Under the pieces are notes generated by a model, which did not search any database, was not told the origin of the DNA, and saw only the letters and a list, made by a program, of their open reading frames with translations. Shown here in pieces: positions 9,405 through 19,773 of a stretch of 64,000 nt of DNA (within the stretch, counting starts at the first letter, position 1; every line of letters begins with the position of its first letter). This stretch comes from Chromatiaceae bacterium (GTDB lineage Bacteria > Pseudomonadota > Gammaproteobacteria > Chromatiales > Chromatiaceae), in NCBI GenBank assembly GCA_024235215.1, contig JACKMU010000008.1, positions 1 to 64,000 of the forward strand, written 5' to 3'. Both the position numbers and the translations under genes were made by a program.

Positions 9405-10038
9405 ACTGCGAGGGCTGTATGCAATTACAGACAGCCAGCTCACTCCGCCGGAGAGTATGCTCGTGCAGGTGAAGAACGCATTAGACGGTGGTGCACGGAT
9501 GATCCAGTACCGCGACAAAGGAAGCGATTCTCCGCTGCGCAGATCTCAGGCTGCAGATCTAGTAAGACTTTGTCATCTCGCAGGTGTTCCGTTGATCATC
9601 AACGACGATGTGGATCTCGCGCTGACAGTCGCCGCTGACGGTGTACATCTGGGACGGGACGACCCGCAGCTCAAATCCTGTCGTGAACGTCTGGGGCCGA
9701 AGGCGATTATCGGGGTCTCCTGTTACAACGATTTCGATCGCGCGTTGCAAGCACAACACGACGGAGCAGACTATATCGCTTTTGGGCGCTTTTTCGTATC
9801 GAACACCAAACCCAATGCGGTGCAGGCGGATATCCGTCTGCTACAGCGCGCCAGGCGCGAGCTGAATATTCCGGCTGTTGCCATTGGCGGAATAACACCG
9901 GAGAATGGCGCCGCACTGGTTGCGGCGGGTGCGGATATGCTCGCGGTAATACATGCCCTATTCGGACAGCCCGATATTCACGAGGCCTGCCAGCACTTCG
10001 CAAGACTCTTTGTCGTTACAGGGGAATCATCGACATGA
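9391..10038 (+). CDS. thiE: Thiamine-phosphate synthase
   Basis: TIM-barrel enzyme joining HMP-PP and thiazole phosphate into thiamine phosphate. 215 residues. Motifs: QYRDKG (about 34-39) for pyrophosphate binding, INDDVDLAL with GVHLGRDD, and the C-terminal [10 protein letters not shown] and GADMLAVI phosphate-binding strands. Start [13 protein letters not shown] has GGAGGTG upstream, inside the end of thiD. It overlaps hemL by ATGA. thiD-thiE-hemL are therefore likely co-translated, an order common in gammaproteobacteria. Confidence 0.94.
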   Translation: MKRPELRGLYAITDSQLTPPESMLVQVKNALDGGARMIQYRDKGSDSPLRRSQAADLVRLCHLAGVPLIINDDVDLALTVAADGVHLGRDDPQLKSCRERLGPKAIIGVSCYNDFDRALQAQHDGADYIAFGRFFVSNTKPNAVQADIRLLQRARRELNIPAVAIGGITPENGAALVAAGADMLAVIHALFGQPDIHEACQHFARLFVVTGESST

Positions 10039-11318
10039 CCGGTACTCATGAACGTTTTATCCAAGCTCAGAGACACATTCCCGGTGGCGTCAATTCGCCA
10101 GTCCGCGCTTTTAAAGGCGTAGGCGGCGACCCTGTATTCCTCGAGCATGCCAGTGGCGCCTACGTTTTCGATCCCGATGGCAAACGATACATCGACTACG
10201 TTGGCTCCTGGGGTCCGATGATTCTCGGGCATGCCCATCCTGAAGTGATCACTGCGGTGGGTGACGTAATCAAGAAGGGTCTCTCCTTTGGCGCACCGAC
10301 AGAGATCGAAACACGCATGGCTGACCGGGTATGTGAGCTGGTTCCTTCCATGGAAATGGTGCGCATGGTCAGCTCTGGCACCGAAGCCACCATGAGCGCG
10401 ATCCGTCTCGCTCGGGGTTATACCGGACGTGACAAGATCGTCAAATTCGAAGGCTGCTATCATGGTCACTCCGACTCTCTGCTAGTGAAGGCTGGCTCTG
10501 GTATGCTGACCCTGGGGGAACCAAGCTCTCCGGGTGTCCCGGCAGCATTGGCCGCACAGACCATCACACTCAACTTCAACGATTTGACGCAGGTGAAAGA
10601 GACCTTCGCCCAGGTCGGCGAAGAGATCGCCTGCATCATCGTGGAGCCTGTGGCCGGCAACATGAATTGCATCCCTCCGCTACCCGGATTTCTGCAAGGG
10701 TTACGCGAAGTGTGCGACCGCTACGGTGCGCTCCTGATCCTGGATGAAGTGATGACCGGGTTCCGTGTCGCTCTTGGCGGAGCTCAGAGCTACTATAAGA
10801 TCGATCCCGACCTGACCACCCTGGGCAAAATCATCGGCGGCGGCATGCCGGTTGGTGCGTTTGGTGGAAAAAGCAGAGTGATGGAGAAGATCTCCCCGCT
10901 GGGTCCGGTCTACCAAGCCGGTACACTCTCCGGTAATCCGGTTGCAATGACCGCAGGACTGGTCACTTTAGATCTGATCTCCGTTCCGGGCTTTTATCAA
11001 TCACTGACCGAAAAAACCGAACGCCTGATAAGTGGCTTGCTGAAGCGCGCGGCAGCAGCTGGCATCCCGCTGACCAGCAACCAGGTTGGAGCCATGTTCG
11101 GCATCTTCTTTACCGATGCGGAACGTGTCACCAATTTTTCCCAGGCAATGGCCTGCAACCAGGAGCGTTTCAAGCGCTTCTTCCACGCCATGCTGAAACG
11201 CGGTGTCTATCTGGCACCTTCGGCATTCGAAGCCGGTTTTCTCTCCGCCGCACACGGCGATACCGAGATCGACGCAACCCTGCAGGCGGCCGCAGAGGCG
11301 TTTGGTGAAATCGGTTGA
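10035..11318 (+). CDS. hemL: Glutamate-1-semialdehyde 2,1-aminomutase
   Basis: PLP enzyme of the C5 haem pathway, converting glutamate-1-semialdehyde to 5-aminolevulinate. The 427-residue length is typical. The PLP lysine is K265 in [14 protein letters not shown]; the cofactor phosphate region is [15 protein letters not shown] (113-127) and the aspartate motif is LDEVMTGFR (236-244). Last gene of the thiD-thiE-hemL unit, joined to thiE by a 4-bp ATGA overlap. Confidence 0.97.
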   Translation: MTGTHERFIQAQRHIPGGVNSPVRAFKGVGGDPVFLEHASGAYVFDPDGKRYIDYVGSWGPMILGHAHPEVITAVGDVIKKGLSFGAPTEIETRMADRVCELVPSMEMVRMVSSGTEATMSAIRLARGYTGRDKIVKFEGCYHGHSDSLLVKAGSGMLTLGEPSSPGVPAALAAQTITLNFNDLTQVKETFAQVGEEIACIIVEPVAGNMNCIPPLPGFLQGLREVCDRYGALLILDEVMTGFRVALGGAQSYYKIDPDLTTLGKIIGGGMPVGAFGGKSRVMEKISPLGPVYQAGTLSGNPVAMTAGLVTLDLISVPGFYQSLTEKTERLISGLLKRAAAAGIPLTSNQVGAMFGIFFTDAERVTNFSQAMACNQERFKRFFHAMLKRGVYLAPSAFEAGFLSAAHGDTEIDATLQAAAEAFGEIG

Positions 11319-11397
11319 CATAGCCAGGAAGCCAGCAATGATCTCTATGTCGCAACCAAAGGACAACCGGCCACTGGACCACGACTGGGCCGGGTAG

Positions 11398-13389
11398 ATG
11401 ACCGAACTGTTTCAGCAACTGCTCGGCTGGGTGGAACTGCATCCCTATTGGGCGGGCGCACTGATATTCACCATCTCTATGGCCGAGTCACTGGCGATCA
11501 TCGGTCTGCTGGTGCCCGGTGTGGCGATCATGTTCGGAATCGGGGCGATGATCGGCGCCGGTTCGATCGACTTCGGCAGTACAATGGCCTTGGCAGTCAC
11601 CGGTGCGGTAGTCGGTGACGGGGTCAGCTTCTGGCTGGGGCGCCTCTACAGGGAGCAACTGCCTGGTATCTGGCCTTTCCGGCGCTATCCAGAGAGCCTC
11701 GGCCGAGGTATTACCTTTTTTGAAAGATACGGAGGAAAAAGCGTTGCTATCGGCCGCTTCTTCGGCCCAGTGAGGGCAGTCATCCCGCTGGTAGCGGGAA
11801 TGCTGGGGATGCCTCCCTGGCGATTCCTGCTGGCTAACGTGCTCTCCGCACTAGCATGGGCGCCCGCCTATTTGCTGCCCGGCATGGTATTCGGAACCTC
11901 ATTGAAGCTCGCCTCCGAAGTCGCCGTCAGACTGGTCATCGTCATTCTGCTGCTGGTATTCATTGTCTGGTTCATCGTTTGGTTGGTGCACCATATCTTT
12001 CTGCTGCTACATCCGAGAGCCGCGCGGTTGTTGCAGGAACTCCTCAACTGGGGCCACCGTCACCCAATGTTCGAAGGGATCGCCAGCGCACTGGCCGACC
12101 CAGGTCACCCCGAGGCGCGCGGACTGTCGGTACTGGCCAGCCTGCTGTTTATCACGGCAGCACTGTTTGCGCTGATTACCGGCTGGAGCCTCAATCCGAC
12201 ATCCCAATCCGGCATCAATTACACGTTGCTGGAATCGCTGCAAAGTCTGCGAACCCCGTGGGCCGATCATCTGATGATCTTCATCACCGGTTTGGCGGAC
12301 TTGCAGTCGATAGCGCTCTTTTTTGCGCTGGTTCTGACCTACCTGATCTGGCGCAGAGACAGACGAACCGCACTCTATTGGCTTGCAGCGGGTGCCTTCG
12401 CCCTGCTCACTGCTCCACTGCTGAAATACGGATTGCGGATCCCTCGGCCGGAGGCAATGGCGCAGAGCATCGGGAGCTACGCCTTTCCCAGCGGACATAC
12501 TCTCGCGGCGATGGTGATCTATGGCTTCTTCTCGGTGTTGATAGCGCGGAGCATCACCCCAAGATGGCGCTGGATCCCCTATAGTGCTGCGGGATTGATA
12601 ATCGGAAGTGTCGCTGTTTCCAGGCTCTACCTCGGGGTGCATTGGCTCTCTGATGTGCTTGGCAGCATCACACTTGGGCTTGCCTGGGTATCCGCGTTGG
12701 GAATAGCCCATAACCGTCACACCACTGCCACTCAGAAAAGGGGGATGCTGATTTTCATTGGCATCAGCTCCCTCGTCACTGTCCTGGTCATCCAGGCACT
12801 ATCGACACATACAGCCAATTATCACCGCTATACACCCGAGCATCCGGTCTCTGAAATGGCCGAGTCCAAATGGTGGCAACAGGAGTGGCGGTCACTGCCG
12901 TTTTGGCGCCAGGACACGCGCCAACGACTCAATCAGCAACTCAACGTGCAATATGCTGGCGCTCTGGCAGGTTTTGCATCAGCAATGTCTGCAGCCGGTT
13001 GGCAAAAAAGCGATCCGTTGAGCTGGAAAACAATGGTCAAGCTCCTCTCCCCTGCTCTCCCGCTGTCGGAGCTTCCGGTATTTCCCCAAGTACATGAAGG
13101 TAGTCATGAATCCTTGAGACTAATTAAAACACTGCCCTCCGGGAGGCGGCTGATAGTGCGTCTCTGGCCAGCATACATCGAGCTGACTCCGGACAGGAAG
13201 CGCCTATGGATCGGGCTGGTGGAGGAGCAAAGAAAACTAGAAATTTTCAGCCTGGTCACATTTGCCACCAGTGCCAGTTCGCAGGAGGACGCCTTCAATC
13301 AGTTCCTGCTGGACATACCGGAGGCGATACAACGACGTCTCACCGAGAACGGCACGCTTTTGCTTCGGGATGCCGTGGTTGCTGACTGA
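11398..13389 (+). CDS. DedA - PAP2 phosphatase - LssY fusion membrane protein
   Basis: A 663-residue three-part protein. Residues about 1-200 form a DedA/SNARE-associated domain (GLLVPGVAIMFGIGAMIG, FERYGGKSVAIGRFFGPVRAVIPLVAG). Residues about 240-440 form a PAP2 lipid phosphatase with all three motifs: KYGLRIPRP, PSGHTLA, and SRLYLGVHWLSD. Residues about 450-663 match an LssY C-terminal domain. Expected role: inner-membrane lipid phosphate hydrolysis coupled to lipid flipping, for example undecaprenyl phosphate or phosphatidic acid recycling; the substrate is inferred. The gene follows hemL after 79 bp and converges on ubiX with a 10-bp gap. Confidence 0.88.
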   Translation: MTELFQQLLGWVELHPYWAGALIFTISMAESLAIIGLLVPGVAIMFGIGAMIGAGSIDFGSTMALAVTGAVVGDGVSFWLGRLYREQLPGIWPFRRYPESLGRGITFFERYGGKSVAIGRFFGPVRAVIPLVAGMLGMPPWRFLLANVLSALAWAPAYLLPGMVFGTSLKLASEVAVRLVIVILLLVFIVWFIVWLVHHIFLLLHPRAARLLQELLNWGHRHPMFEGIASALADPGHPEARGLSVLASLLFITAALFALITGWSLNPTSQSGINYTLLESLQSLRTPWADHLMIFITGLADLQSIALFFALVLTYLIWRRDRRTALYWLAAGAFALLTAPLLKYGLRIPRPEAMAQSIGSYAFPSGHTLAAMVIYGFFSVLIARSITPRWRWIPYSAAGLIIGSVAVSRLYLGVHWLSDVLGSITLGLAWVSALGIAHNRHTTATQKRGMLIFIGISSLVTVLVIQALSTHTANYHRYTPEHPVSEMAESKWWQQEWRSLPFWRQDTRQRLNQQLNVQYAGALAGFASAMSAAGWQKSDPLSWKTMVKLLSPALPLSELPVFPQVHEGSHESLRLIKTLPSGRRLIVRLWPAYIELTPDRKRLWIGLVEEQRKLEIFSLVTFATSASSQEDAFNQFLLDIPEAIQRRLTENGTLLLRDAVVAD

Positions 13390-13399
13390 CCCGGCAGAT

Positions 13400-14026
13400 T
13401 CAGCTCTCTTCGGATCGTTCTCCCCAGCGCCGCAGCAACTGATGCTCGATCGCCAGGTGATCCAACACGCGCGCCACCATAAAATCCAGCAGCTCAGAAA
13501 TCTGCTGCGGGTGCTGATAGAAGCCGGGACTGGCAGGCATGATCGTCACTCCGAGACGAGCCAGGCTGAGCATATTCTCCAGATGAATCACTGAGAGCGG
13601 CGTTTCACGAATCATCAATATCAATGGACGGCGCTCCTTGAGCATTACGTCTGCAGCGCGTTCGATCAGGTTGTTGCTGGCACCACAGGCGATGGCTGAC
13701 AGCGTGCCCGTGGAGCACGGGGCTATCACCATCGCTTGCGCTGCATTGGAGCCACTAGCCACTGGTGCTGTCCACTGTTCCCGCCCGAATACCCGCAACT
13801 GACCAGGTGCCGCACGGAAACGTTCACTAAGCAGCACCTGTGCTGCCTTGGGTTGGGCCGGTACCGATAGATCGCTCTCCAGCGCCATCACCGCCTGGGC
13901 AGCCTTTGAAATCATCAGATAGACCTGACACTCCGCCTGCAGCAGATGTCCAAGCAACCTCAATCCGTAGCCACAGCCGGAGGCACCGGTGATCGCTAGA
14001 GAGACGCATTTAATTTGGCTATGCAT
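13400..14026 (-). CDS. ubiX: Flavin prenyltransferase UbiX
   Basis: Makes prenylated FMN, the cofactor of the UbiD decarboxylase in ubiquinone synthesis. About 208 residues. The N-terminal flavin-binding motif AITGASGCGYGLRLL and the later SGSNAAQAMVIAPCSTGTLSAIACGASNNLIERAADVMLKE block, with the conserved PCS and N-x2-RAADV elements, are characteristic. The start can be ATG at 14026 or GTG at 14029; both overlap the mpl stop, indicating translational coupling. I prefer the ATG. Confidence 0.94.
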   Translation of the reverse strand: MHSQIKCVSLAITGASGCGYGLRLLGHLLQAECQVYLMISKAAQAVMALESDLSVPAQPKAAQVLLSERFRAAPGQLRVFGREQWTAPVASGSNAAQAMVIAPCSTGTLSAIACGASNNLIERAADVMLKERRPLILMIRETPLSVIHLENMLSLARLGVTIMPASPGFYQHPQQISELLDFMVARVLDHLAIEHQLLRRWGERSEES

Positions 14027-15405
14027 CACGCCAGCTCTCCTGACGATTGCAACATATCCAGCAGACGCTGATGAATCCCTTCGAACCCGCCGTTACTCAT
14101 GATCAGCACCTGATCACCGGTCCTGGTCTCCTCACTTAGAAATGAGAGGATCTCCGCCACGCTGTGGAACACCCGCACCTTCTCTCCGAACGGAGAGAAA
14201 AGTGCAGACGCGTCCCAACCGAGATCCGCTGGCGCATAGACGATCCCCTGGTCCGCCGCTGCCAACGCTGCGGGTAGCTGCTCGGCGTGTACCCCCATGC
14301 GCATGGTATTGGATCTCGGTTCCAGTACCGCGAATATCCTCGTTTCTGACCCAACCTGGGCACGAAGTCCCCGCAGTGTCGTCGCAATCGCGGTAGGGTG
14401 ATGGGCAAAATCATCATAGACCCGGACGCCCGCCGCCTCACCACGCAGTTCCATACGCCGCTTCACATTACGAAATCCCGTCAGCGCCCGGATCGCCAAT
14501 CGAGATGGAACTCCGGCATGCCGGGCGGCAGCAATCGCAGCGAGTGCGTTGCTGACATTGTGATGCCCCGTCAACCCCCACACCGCGCGCCCCTGAAAGC
14601 TTTCTTCGCACCAGACGTCGAAAGCATCGCCTGCCGGTGTGGCTGCCGTGGAGCGCCACTGCGCGCTATCATCCGCTGCTGAAAAACGCTCCACAGGAGT
14701 CCAGCAGCCCATCGCCAACAGCTCATCCATAGCCGGTGCACCGCTCGGTGTCACGATCAACCCAGAGCCAGGCACGGTGCGCACCAGATGGTGAAACTGA
14801 CGCTGTATCATCTTCAGGTCATCAAAGATGTCAGCATGGTCAAACTCGATATTGTTGAGTATCAGCGTACGCGGCCGGTAATGAACGAATTTGGAGCGCT
14901 TGTCGAAAAAAGCGGTGTCATACTCGTCCGCCTCGACCACGAAAAACCGGGACTCCCCCAACCTCGCGGAGACGCCAAAATTCCGCGGCACGCCACCGAT
15001 CAGAAATCCCGGCGACATTCCCGCCTCCTCCAGGATCCAGGCCAGCAGACTGGCAGTGCTGGTCTTGCCATGTGTACCGGCCACCGCCAACACCCAGCGC
15101 CCTTGCAGCACCTGTTCGGTCAGCCACTGCGGACCGGATGTGTAGGGCATCCCCCGATCCAGCATGTACTCCACTGCCGGATTACCGCGTGCCATCGCGT
15201 TGCCCACCACGACACAATCTGGAGCAGGTTGCAGATGAGCGGGTTCGTACCCCTGTTGCAATTGGATACCAGCCGCCTCCAACTGAGTACTCATCGGTGG
15301 ATAGACGTTGGCATCCGAGCCACTCACCTGATGACCCAGCGTACGAGCGAGTAGTGCTACGCCCCCCATGAAGGTACCGCATATGCCGAGTATATGAATG
15401 TGCAT
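14026..15405 (-). CDS. mpl: UDP-MurNAc:tripeptide ligase Mpl
   Basis: Peptidoglycan recycling ligase that joins UDP-MurNAc to the recovered tripeptide L-Ala-gamma-D-Glu-meso-Dap. Mur-ligase fold of 459 residues from the start at 15405 (MHIHILGICGTFMGGVA). N-terminal nucleotide-binding GICGTFMGG at 7-15, ATP loop GTHGKTSTASLLAW near 115, then the central and C-terminal Mur domains (DDFAHHPTAI, EPRSNTMRMG). The 23 extra residues of the longer open frame do not match the family. It overlaps ubiX and lies 1 bp after the upstream membrane protein gene. Confidence 0.95.
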   Translation of the reverse strand: MHIHILGICGTFMGGVALLARTLGHQVSGSDANVYPPMSTQLEAAGIQLQQGYEPAHLQPAPDCVVVGNAMARGNPAVEYMLDRGMPYTSGPQWLTEQVLQGRWVLAVAGTHGKTSTASLLAWILEEAGMSPGFLIGGVPRNFGVSARLGESRFFVVEADEYDTAFFDKRSKFVHYRPRTLILNNIEFDHADIFDDLKMIQRQFHHLVRTVPGSGLIVTPSGAPAMDELLAMGCWTPVERFSAADDSAQWRSTAATPAGDAFDVWCEESFQGRAVWGLTGHHNVSNALAAIAAARHAGVPSRLAIRALTGFRNVKRRMELRGEAAGVRVYDDFAHHPTAIATTLRGLRAQVGSETRIFAVLEPRSNTMRMGVHAEQLPAALAAADQGIVYAPADLGWDASALFSPFGEKVRVFHSVAEILSFLSEETRTGDQVLIMSNGGFEGIHQRLLDMLQSSGELA

Positions 15406-15406
15406 A

Positions 15407-15982
15407 TCAACCCACCACGAACAGTTTCTGGACGATCGCATCCACAGCGAGAAAATAGCCCAATGCAATGGCAATCGCAGCTGCCATCTTTACCTCCAAG
15501 GCCTGTCGGAAAATATGTCCGGTAATCACCAGCGCCCAGAGGATCAACAGCAGATAGAAGAGTCCACCCAGATTGCTGATGCCGAAGCCGGAGGTATCGG
15601 TCGGCTGCAGTAATTGCAACGGCATCATGATAAGGTTGAGCAGGACACCTGTTCCGAACAGGGCAGAAGTAGTCTGCAGAAAGCGCTCTGGCTTGCCGGT
15701 ACGCTGCAGCGCCAGTCGCAGGAAACCGAGCAGCAACAGAATATCCAGCAGCTGAGCCGCCAGCGCATCCCCAAGTGTGGCAAAACTCTCCACGATGACC
15801 AGAGTCCCGGTCAGTACAGAGATGACACCGGTCAGTAGCACCAGAAAAAGGGATGCTGGCAGATCCTGAGGTCCAGCCCGCAACAGACAGATATCGACAT
15901 ACAAATTGACCAGTCTGCCCAACGGAAGCTCCTTGATTTCCAGCGGACCATCGAATTTCACGACAATCCGGAAAAACACCAT
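15407..15982 (-). CDS. Hypothetical multi-pass membrane protein (Yip1-like layout)
   Basis: Protein of 191 residues with four to five hydrophobic segments (about 38-62, 70-90, 104-125, 135-158, 165-190) and a short hydrophilic N-terminus. I do not recognise a catalytic motif; the layout resembles small Yip1-domain bacterial proteins. GGGGAGG seven bases before the ATG at 15982 fixes the start; the longer frame from 16000 lacks a site. It is first in a tight run with mpl and ubiX (1-bp gap), so it is probably envelope-linked. Confidence 0.65.
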   Translation of the reverse strand: MVFFRIVVKFDGPLEIKELPLGRLVNLYVDICLLRAGPQDLPASLFLVLLTGVISVLTGTLVIVESFATLGDALAAQLLDILLLLGFLRLALQRTGKPERFLQTTSALFGTGVLLNLIMMPLQLLQPTDTSGFGISNLGGLFYLLLILWALVITGHIFRQALEVKMAAAIAIALGYFLAVDAIVQKLFVVG

Positions 15983-16145
15983 TAGCGCACCTCCCCACAC
16001 CGAGTAGATCGTGGTCAGGCACCCCCGATACTACCAACACTGAACAGGCGACCGATTACCCGCATCATACAGCCAGTTCCGGTTAAGGAAAAATCACCGG
16101 GAAGAGTGTTATCCTCTGCGCCAGTTATCGCTACATGAGAGCAAG

Positions 16146-17303
16146 ATGCAGGAATTTTACCTGGATAGCGCTGGAGCACTGGCGCAGTTCTGCGATTCGA
16201 TCAGGCATAGTCCTTGGTTGGCGCTCGATACCGAGTTCGTTCGCGAGAAGAGCTATTGGCCGCAGCTGTGTCTGCTGCAGATCAGTGACGGGAGCCGCGC
16301 TGCCTGTATCGATCCGCTTCACCTGGACAATCTGGACCCGCTTGCCGAGTTATTACTGGCACCGACGAGTGTCAAGATTTTTCATGCCGCGCGCCAGGAT
16401 CTGGAGATATTCAATCTCTTGTGGCAGAAACTGCCGGCGCCGCTATTCGACACCCAACTCGCCGCTACGCTACTGGGGCTGGGTGAACAGCTCGGCTACG
16501 CCGCTCTGGTTCATAAACTGCTCGGAATCGAACTCACCAAAGCGCACACCCGTACCGATTGGTTGCAGCGCCCTCTGCAAGCGGGACAGCTGCGTTATGC
16601 GCTGGACGATGTGATCTATCTTGGCGATCTTTATCTTGTATTGAACGCGCAACTGGAGCGCATGGGGAGGAAAGACTGGCTGCGTGAGGAGTTCGACCTG
16701 CTTGCTGATCCCGACATTTACCAGGTGCATCCGGAGCGCTGCTGGCAGCGGATAAAGGGCCGACAACGGTTGAGAGGTGTTCAGCTGGCGGTACTTCAGT
16801 CGCTGGCCGCCTGGCGTGAAATGCAGGCAATCACCAACGACCGCCCCCGCCGCTGGATTATGCGCGATGAGGTTCTGCTCGATCTGGCGCGGTGCATGCC
16901 GAAAAACATGGATGAAACGGGGCGCATCCGGGGGCTCGATCACGCAACGCTAAAGCATCATGGGACGCAATTAGTAAACCTGATTGCCGAAGCGCGCAAC
17001 CTTCCCAGAACATCCTGGCCGACCGACAAGCCGGTCCCGACACCACTGAATCCCAACCAGGAGGCGCTGGTAGATCTGCTGATGTGCAGCCTGCGTATTC
17101 TGGCGGAAGAGAACCAGGTCAGCCCGGCGGTACTGGCGAGCCGTAACGTACTGGAGCAACTGATTGCTGGCGAGAGAAAGTTGGAACTGCTGCAGGGGTG
17201 GCGTCGCAAGCTCGCTGGCGAACAACTGCTCGAAGTTATCGCCGGACACCTGATGCCACAGCTGATCGAGGGGCGCCTAAGGCTGACAGAGGTTCACACC
17301 TGA
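16146..17303 (+). CDS. rnd: Ribonuclease D
   Basis: 3'-5' exoribonuclease that trims tRNA and other stable RNA precursors. 385 residues: an N-terminal DEDD exonuclease domain with LALDTEFVRE (about 26-35), a second acidic motif around FHAARQDLEIF (about 79-89), and a third with LRYALDDVIYL (about 149-159), followed by one or two HRDC domains (about 205-385). The ATG has GAGAG upstream. It is divergent from the mpl group and converges on lnt with a 63-bp gap. Confidence 0.94.
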   Translation: MQEFYLDSAGALAQFCDSIRHSPWLALDTEFVREKSYWPQLCLLQISDGSRAACIDPLHLDNLDPLAELLLAPTSVKIFHAARQDLEIFNLLWQKLPAPLFDTQLAATLLGLGEQLGYAALVHKLLGIELTKAHTRTDWLQRPLQAGQLRYALDDVIYLGDLYLVLNAQLERMGRKDWLREEFDLLADPDIYQVHPERCWQRIKGRQRLRGVQLAVLQSLAAWREMQAITNDRPRRWIMRDEVLLDLARCMPKNMDETGRIRGLDHATLKHHGTQLVNLIAEARNLPRTSWPTDKPVPTPLNPNQEALVDLLMCSLRILAEENQVSPAVLASRNVLEQLIAGERKLELLQGWRRKLAGEQLLEVIAGHLMPQLIEGRLRLTEVHT

Positions 17304-17366
17304 GCGACAACAGTCAACGCACTGACGCAATCGATCAGACAAAGCCGGACAACTGCCCACTCACGC

Positions 17367-18920
17367 TCAACCAGGACGTGCCAATTTTAACCCGCGGCGT
17401 AACTCTCCAGACAACAGCACCAGCAAGCCGGACAGCGTGACGCTGACGATCATCCAGTTGCCCCAAATCGCGTAGGGCGTCATGCCTTGGAGCGGAGTGA
17501 CATCCGCATTCAGCACATCCCGCTCAAAGACGGGGGAAATCGCTGCAATTCCCCCATCCGGTGCGATGATGGCCGATATCCCGGTATTGGTGGCGCGCAG
17601 CAGATAGCGGCCGCTCTCCAATGCCCGCATCCGGGCGATCTCCAGATGCTGCGGCAGCGCCAATGAATCGCCAAACCAGGCGTCATTGCTGGCATTGACA
17701 AGAAATGCCGCTTCCGGCAGCGCGGTGATCACCTCCGCACCAAAGGCATCCTCATAACAGATGGATATACCAGCGGGATAACCGGCCAGATCGAGCAGGG
17801 GCTTCCTCGAGTCTCCCGCAGAAAAGTCGGACATCGGAATCTGCAACCAGTCTATCAGCGGCCGCAACAGCGGCTTCAACGGCATGAACTCGCCAAAGGG
17901 CACCAGATGGCGCTTTCGATAGGCAGCACGCTCACCGCCCAGTGCGATCATTGAGTTGTAGTAGTTGCCGTCAGGCAGCCATTCGGCAACACCGAGCAGC
18001 AGCGTGCTGCCATTTGCCCTAGCCTCGTGTTCCATCGGCTGCAGGAAGGAACTCTCTACCTGGGAAGCCACCGCAGGTACTGCTGTCTCAGGCCAGATGA
18101 TCAAATCACTGTCCCAGTGCTGACGAGTCAAATCGGCATACATGTCCAACGTCGACCAGAGATTATCGCGGTTCCATTTCTCCGCCTGGGCGACATTACC
18201 CTGTACGATACTCACCGAAATGGAATTTCCAACAGGCTGTGTCCAGGCCCGTCCATTCAGAAACCCCCCAACACCCCAGATCACCACCAGGAGCAGTATG
18301 CGTAGAGGGCGCCCATGCCCGGTAACCAGCAACAGCCCGAGCAGTGCTGCCGCACTCAGAGACAACATCAACCCGACACCGTACACACCCAGGAGGGGCG
18401 CCCATCCTGCCAACGGAGAATCGATCTGTGAATAGCCCAATGCAAGCCAGGGAAAACCACTCAAAAACCAACCGCGCAACCATTCGAATAGTACCCATAG
18501 CAGACTGAACAGCACCAGTTTTCGCGTGGGTCCACGAAGTCGCTGCTGCATCTTTGCTGCCAACCAGCCCACCGCGCCGTAGTAGAGCGCCATCAGTACG
18601 ACAAAGAGCAGTGTGATAATCATCGCCAGCAGAGTCCCAACATTACCGAACTGGTCAATGCTGATATGCATCCAGAAGACCCCTACACCGAACAGGCCGA
18701 TACCAAACAGCCAACCTTCTCGGAAGGCCTGCCAGGGAGGGGCATCGAGCCAGAGCAGAAACAGCAGGATCAGGCTGGCCACAGCGAATGGATAGAAAGA
18801 GTAAGGCGCAAAAGCAAGCACCGAGAGTGCACCGGCAGCGAATGCCAGCAGCAACCGCCAGAAATTCGACAAGAATCCGCAATTTACGGACCGTTCCCAG
18901 CTCAATTCACCCCTTGGCAC
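17367..18920 (-). CDS. lnt: Apolipoprotein N-acyltransferase
   Basis: Last step of lipoprotein maturation in the inner membrane: N-acylation of the diacylglyceryl cysteine. 517 residues with five to six N-terminal membrane helices (about 20-215), a nitrilase-like periplasmic domain (about 235-490) and a final helix. The triad is visible as E278 (WPETA), K336 (YRKRHLVPFGE) and C388 (SICYEDAFG). Start is GTG at 18920, with GAGG six bases upstream inside the end of the corC gene, giving a 14-bp overlap. Last gene of the miaB-phoH-ybeY-corC-lnt operon. Confidence 0.96.
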   Translation of the reverse strand: MPRGELSWERSVNCGFLSNFWRLLLAFAAGALSVLAFAPYSFYPFAVASLILLFLLWLDAPPWQAFREGWLFGIGLFGVGVFWMHISIDQFGNVGTLLAMIITLLFVVLMALYYGAVGWLAAKMQQRLRGPTRKLVLFSLLWVLFEWLRGWFLSGFPWLALGYSQIDSPLAGWAPLLGVYGVGLMLSLSAAALLGLLLVTGHGRPLRILLLVVIWGVGGFLNGRAWTQPVGNSISVSIVQGNVAQAEKWNRDNLWSTLDMYADLTRQHWDSDLIIWPETAVPAVASQVESSFLQPMEHEARANGSTLLLGVAEWLPDGNYYNSMIALGGERAAYRKRHLVPFGEFMPLKPLLRPLIDWLQIPMSDFSAGDSRKPLLDLAGYPAGISICYEDAFGAEVITALPEAAFLVNASNDAWFGDSLALPQHLEIARMRALESGRYLLRATNTGISAIIAPDGGIAAISPVFERDVLNADVTPLQGMTPYAIWGNWMIVSVTLSGLLVLLSGELRRGLKLARPG

Positions 18921-19773
18921 CCTTTGCCTCCTGCCTGAGGCGAATGCTCAACAGGTAAACGCGGCGACTGTCGGAGCGCAGCACCTTGAAGCAGAATCTT
19001 CCGATATCGATACGCTCACCCCGTTGCGGGAGGTGTCCCAAGGCGTGGATAACCAGACCGGAAAGCGTATCGAACTCGTCATCGGCAAAGTCTGTGCCAA
19101 AATAGGCGTTGAACTCTTCAATGGTGGTATGCGCCTTCGCGGTATAGTCGTGCTCTCCCCTTTTACGGATAGGCGCATCCTCATCAAAGTCGTGTTCGTC
19201 ATCAATTTCGCCGACGATCTGCTCCAGCACATCTTCGATGGTCACAAGCCCGGCTGCGGTACCGTACTCATCCACTACGATCGCCATATGGTTGCGGCTG
19301 GTACGAAACTCCTTCAGCAGCACATTGAGACGCTTGCTCTCAGGTACGAACACCGCTGGGCGCAGCAGTTCCCGGATGTCAAAGCGTTTACGCTGCTTTT
19401 TACCGGTGTAGGCGAGCAGATCCTTGGCCAATATGATTCCCACGACTTCGCCCCGATCATCACCAATCACCGGAAACCTGGAATGAGCTGATTCAATCAC
19501 CTGTGGCAGAAACTTTTTAATCGAATCATTTCTGGCGACAACCACCATCTGGGCACGGGGAATCATAATATCCCGTACCCTTAACTCGGAGACCTGCAGC
19601 ACCCCTTCCATCATCGCCAGCGCGTCGGTATCCAACAGCTCATGCTCCCTGGCTTCACGCAACAGTGCTATCAGCTGTGTCCTGTTCTCAGGCGTTTCAG
19701 TGAAATGGTGCGAAATCGCTCTCATCCAGCGCAGAAGTACTGACTCTTGGCCGCCCTCCTTATCACTGTTCAT
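18907..19773 (-). CDS. ybeX: CorC/YbeX family protein (CBS pair plus CorC_HlyC domain)
   Basis: Soluble 288-residue relative of E. coli YbeX/CorC, linked to Mg/Co efflux and ribosome homeostasis. Two CBS motifs lie at about 68-190 ([14 protein letters not shown] and [28 protein letters not shown]), followed by a C-terminal CorC_HlyC domain (about 210-285). There is no DUF21 membrane domain, as in YbeX. Start overlaps the ybeY stop by ATGA and the end overlaps lnt, so translation is coupled along the operon. Confidence 0.93.
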   Translation of the reverse strand: MNSDKEGGQESVLLRWMRAISHHFTETPENRTQLIALLREAREHELLDTDALAMMEGVLQVSELRVRDIMIPRAQMVVVARNDSIKKFLPQVIESAHSRFPVIGDDRGEVVGIILAKDLLAYTGKKQRKRFDIRELLRPAVFVPESKRLNVLLKEFRTSRNHMAIVVDEYGTAAGLVTIEDVLEQIVGEIDDEHDFDEDAPIRKRGEHDYTAKAHTTIEEFNAYFGTDFADDEFDTLSGLVIHALGHLPQRGERIDIGRFCFKVLRSDSRRVYLLSIRLRQEAKGAKG

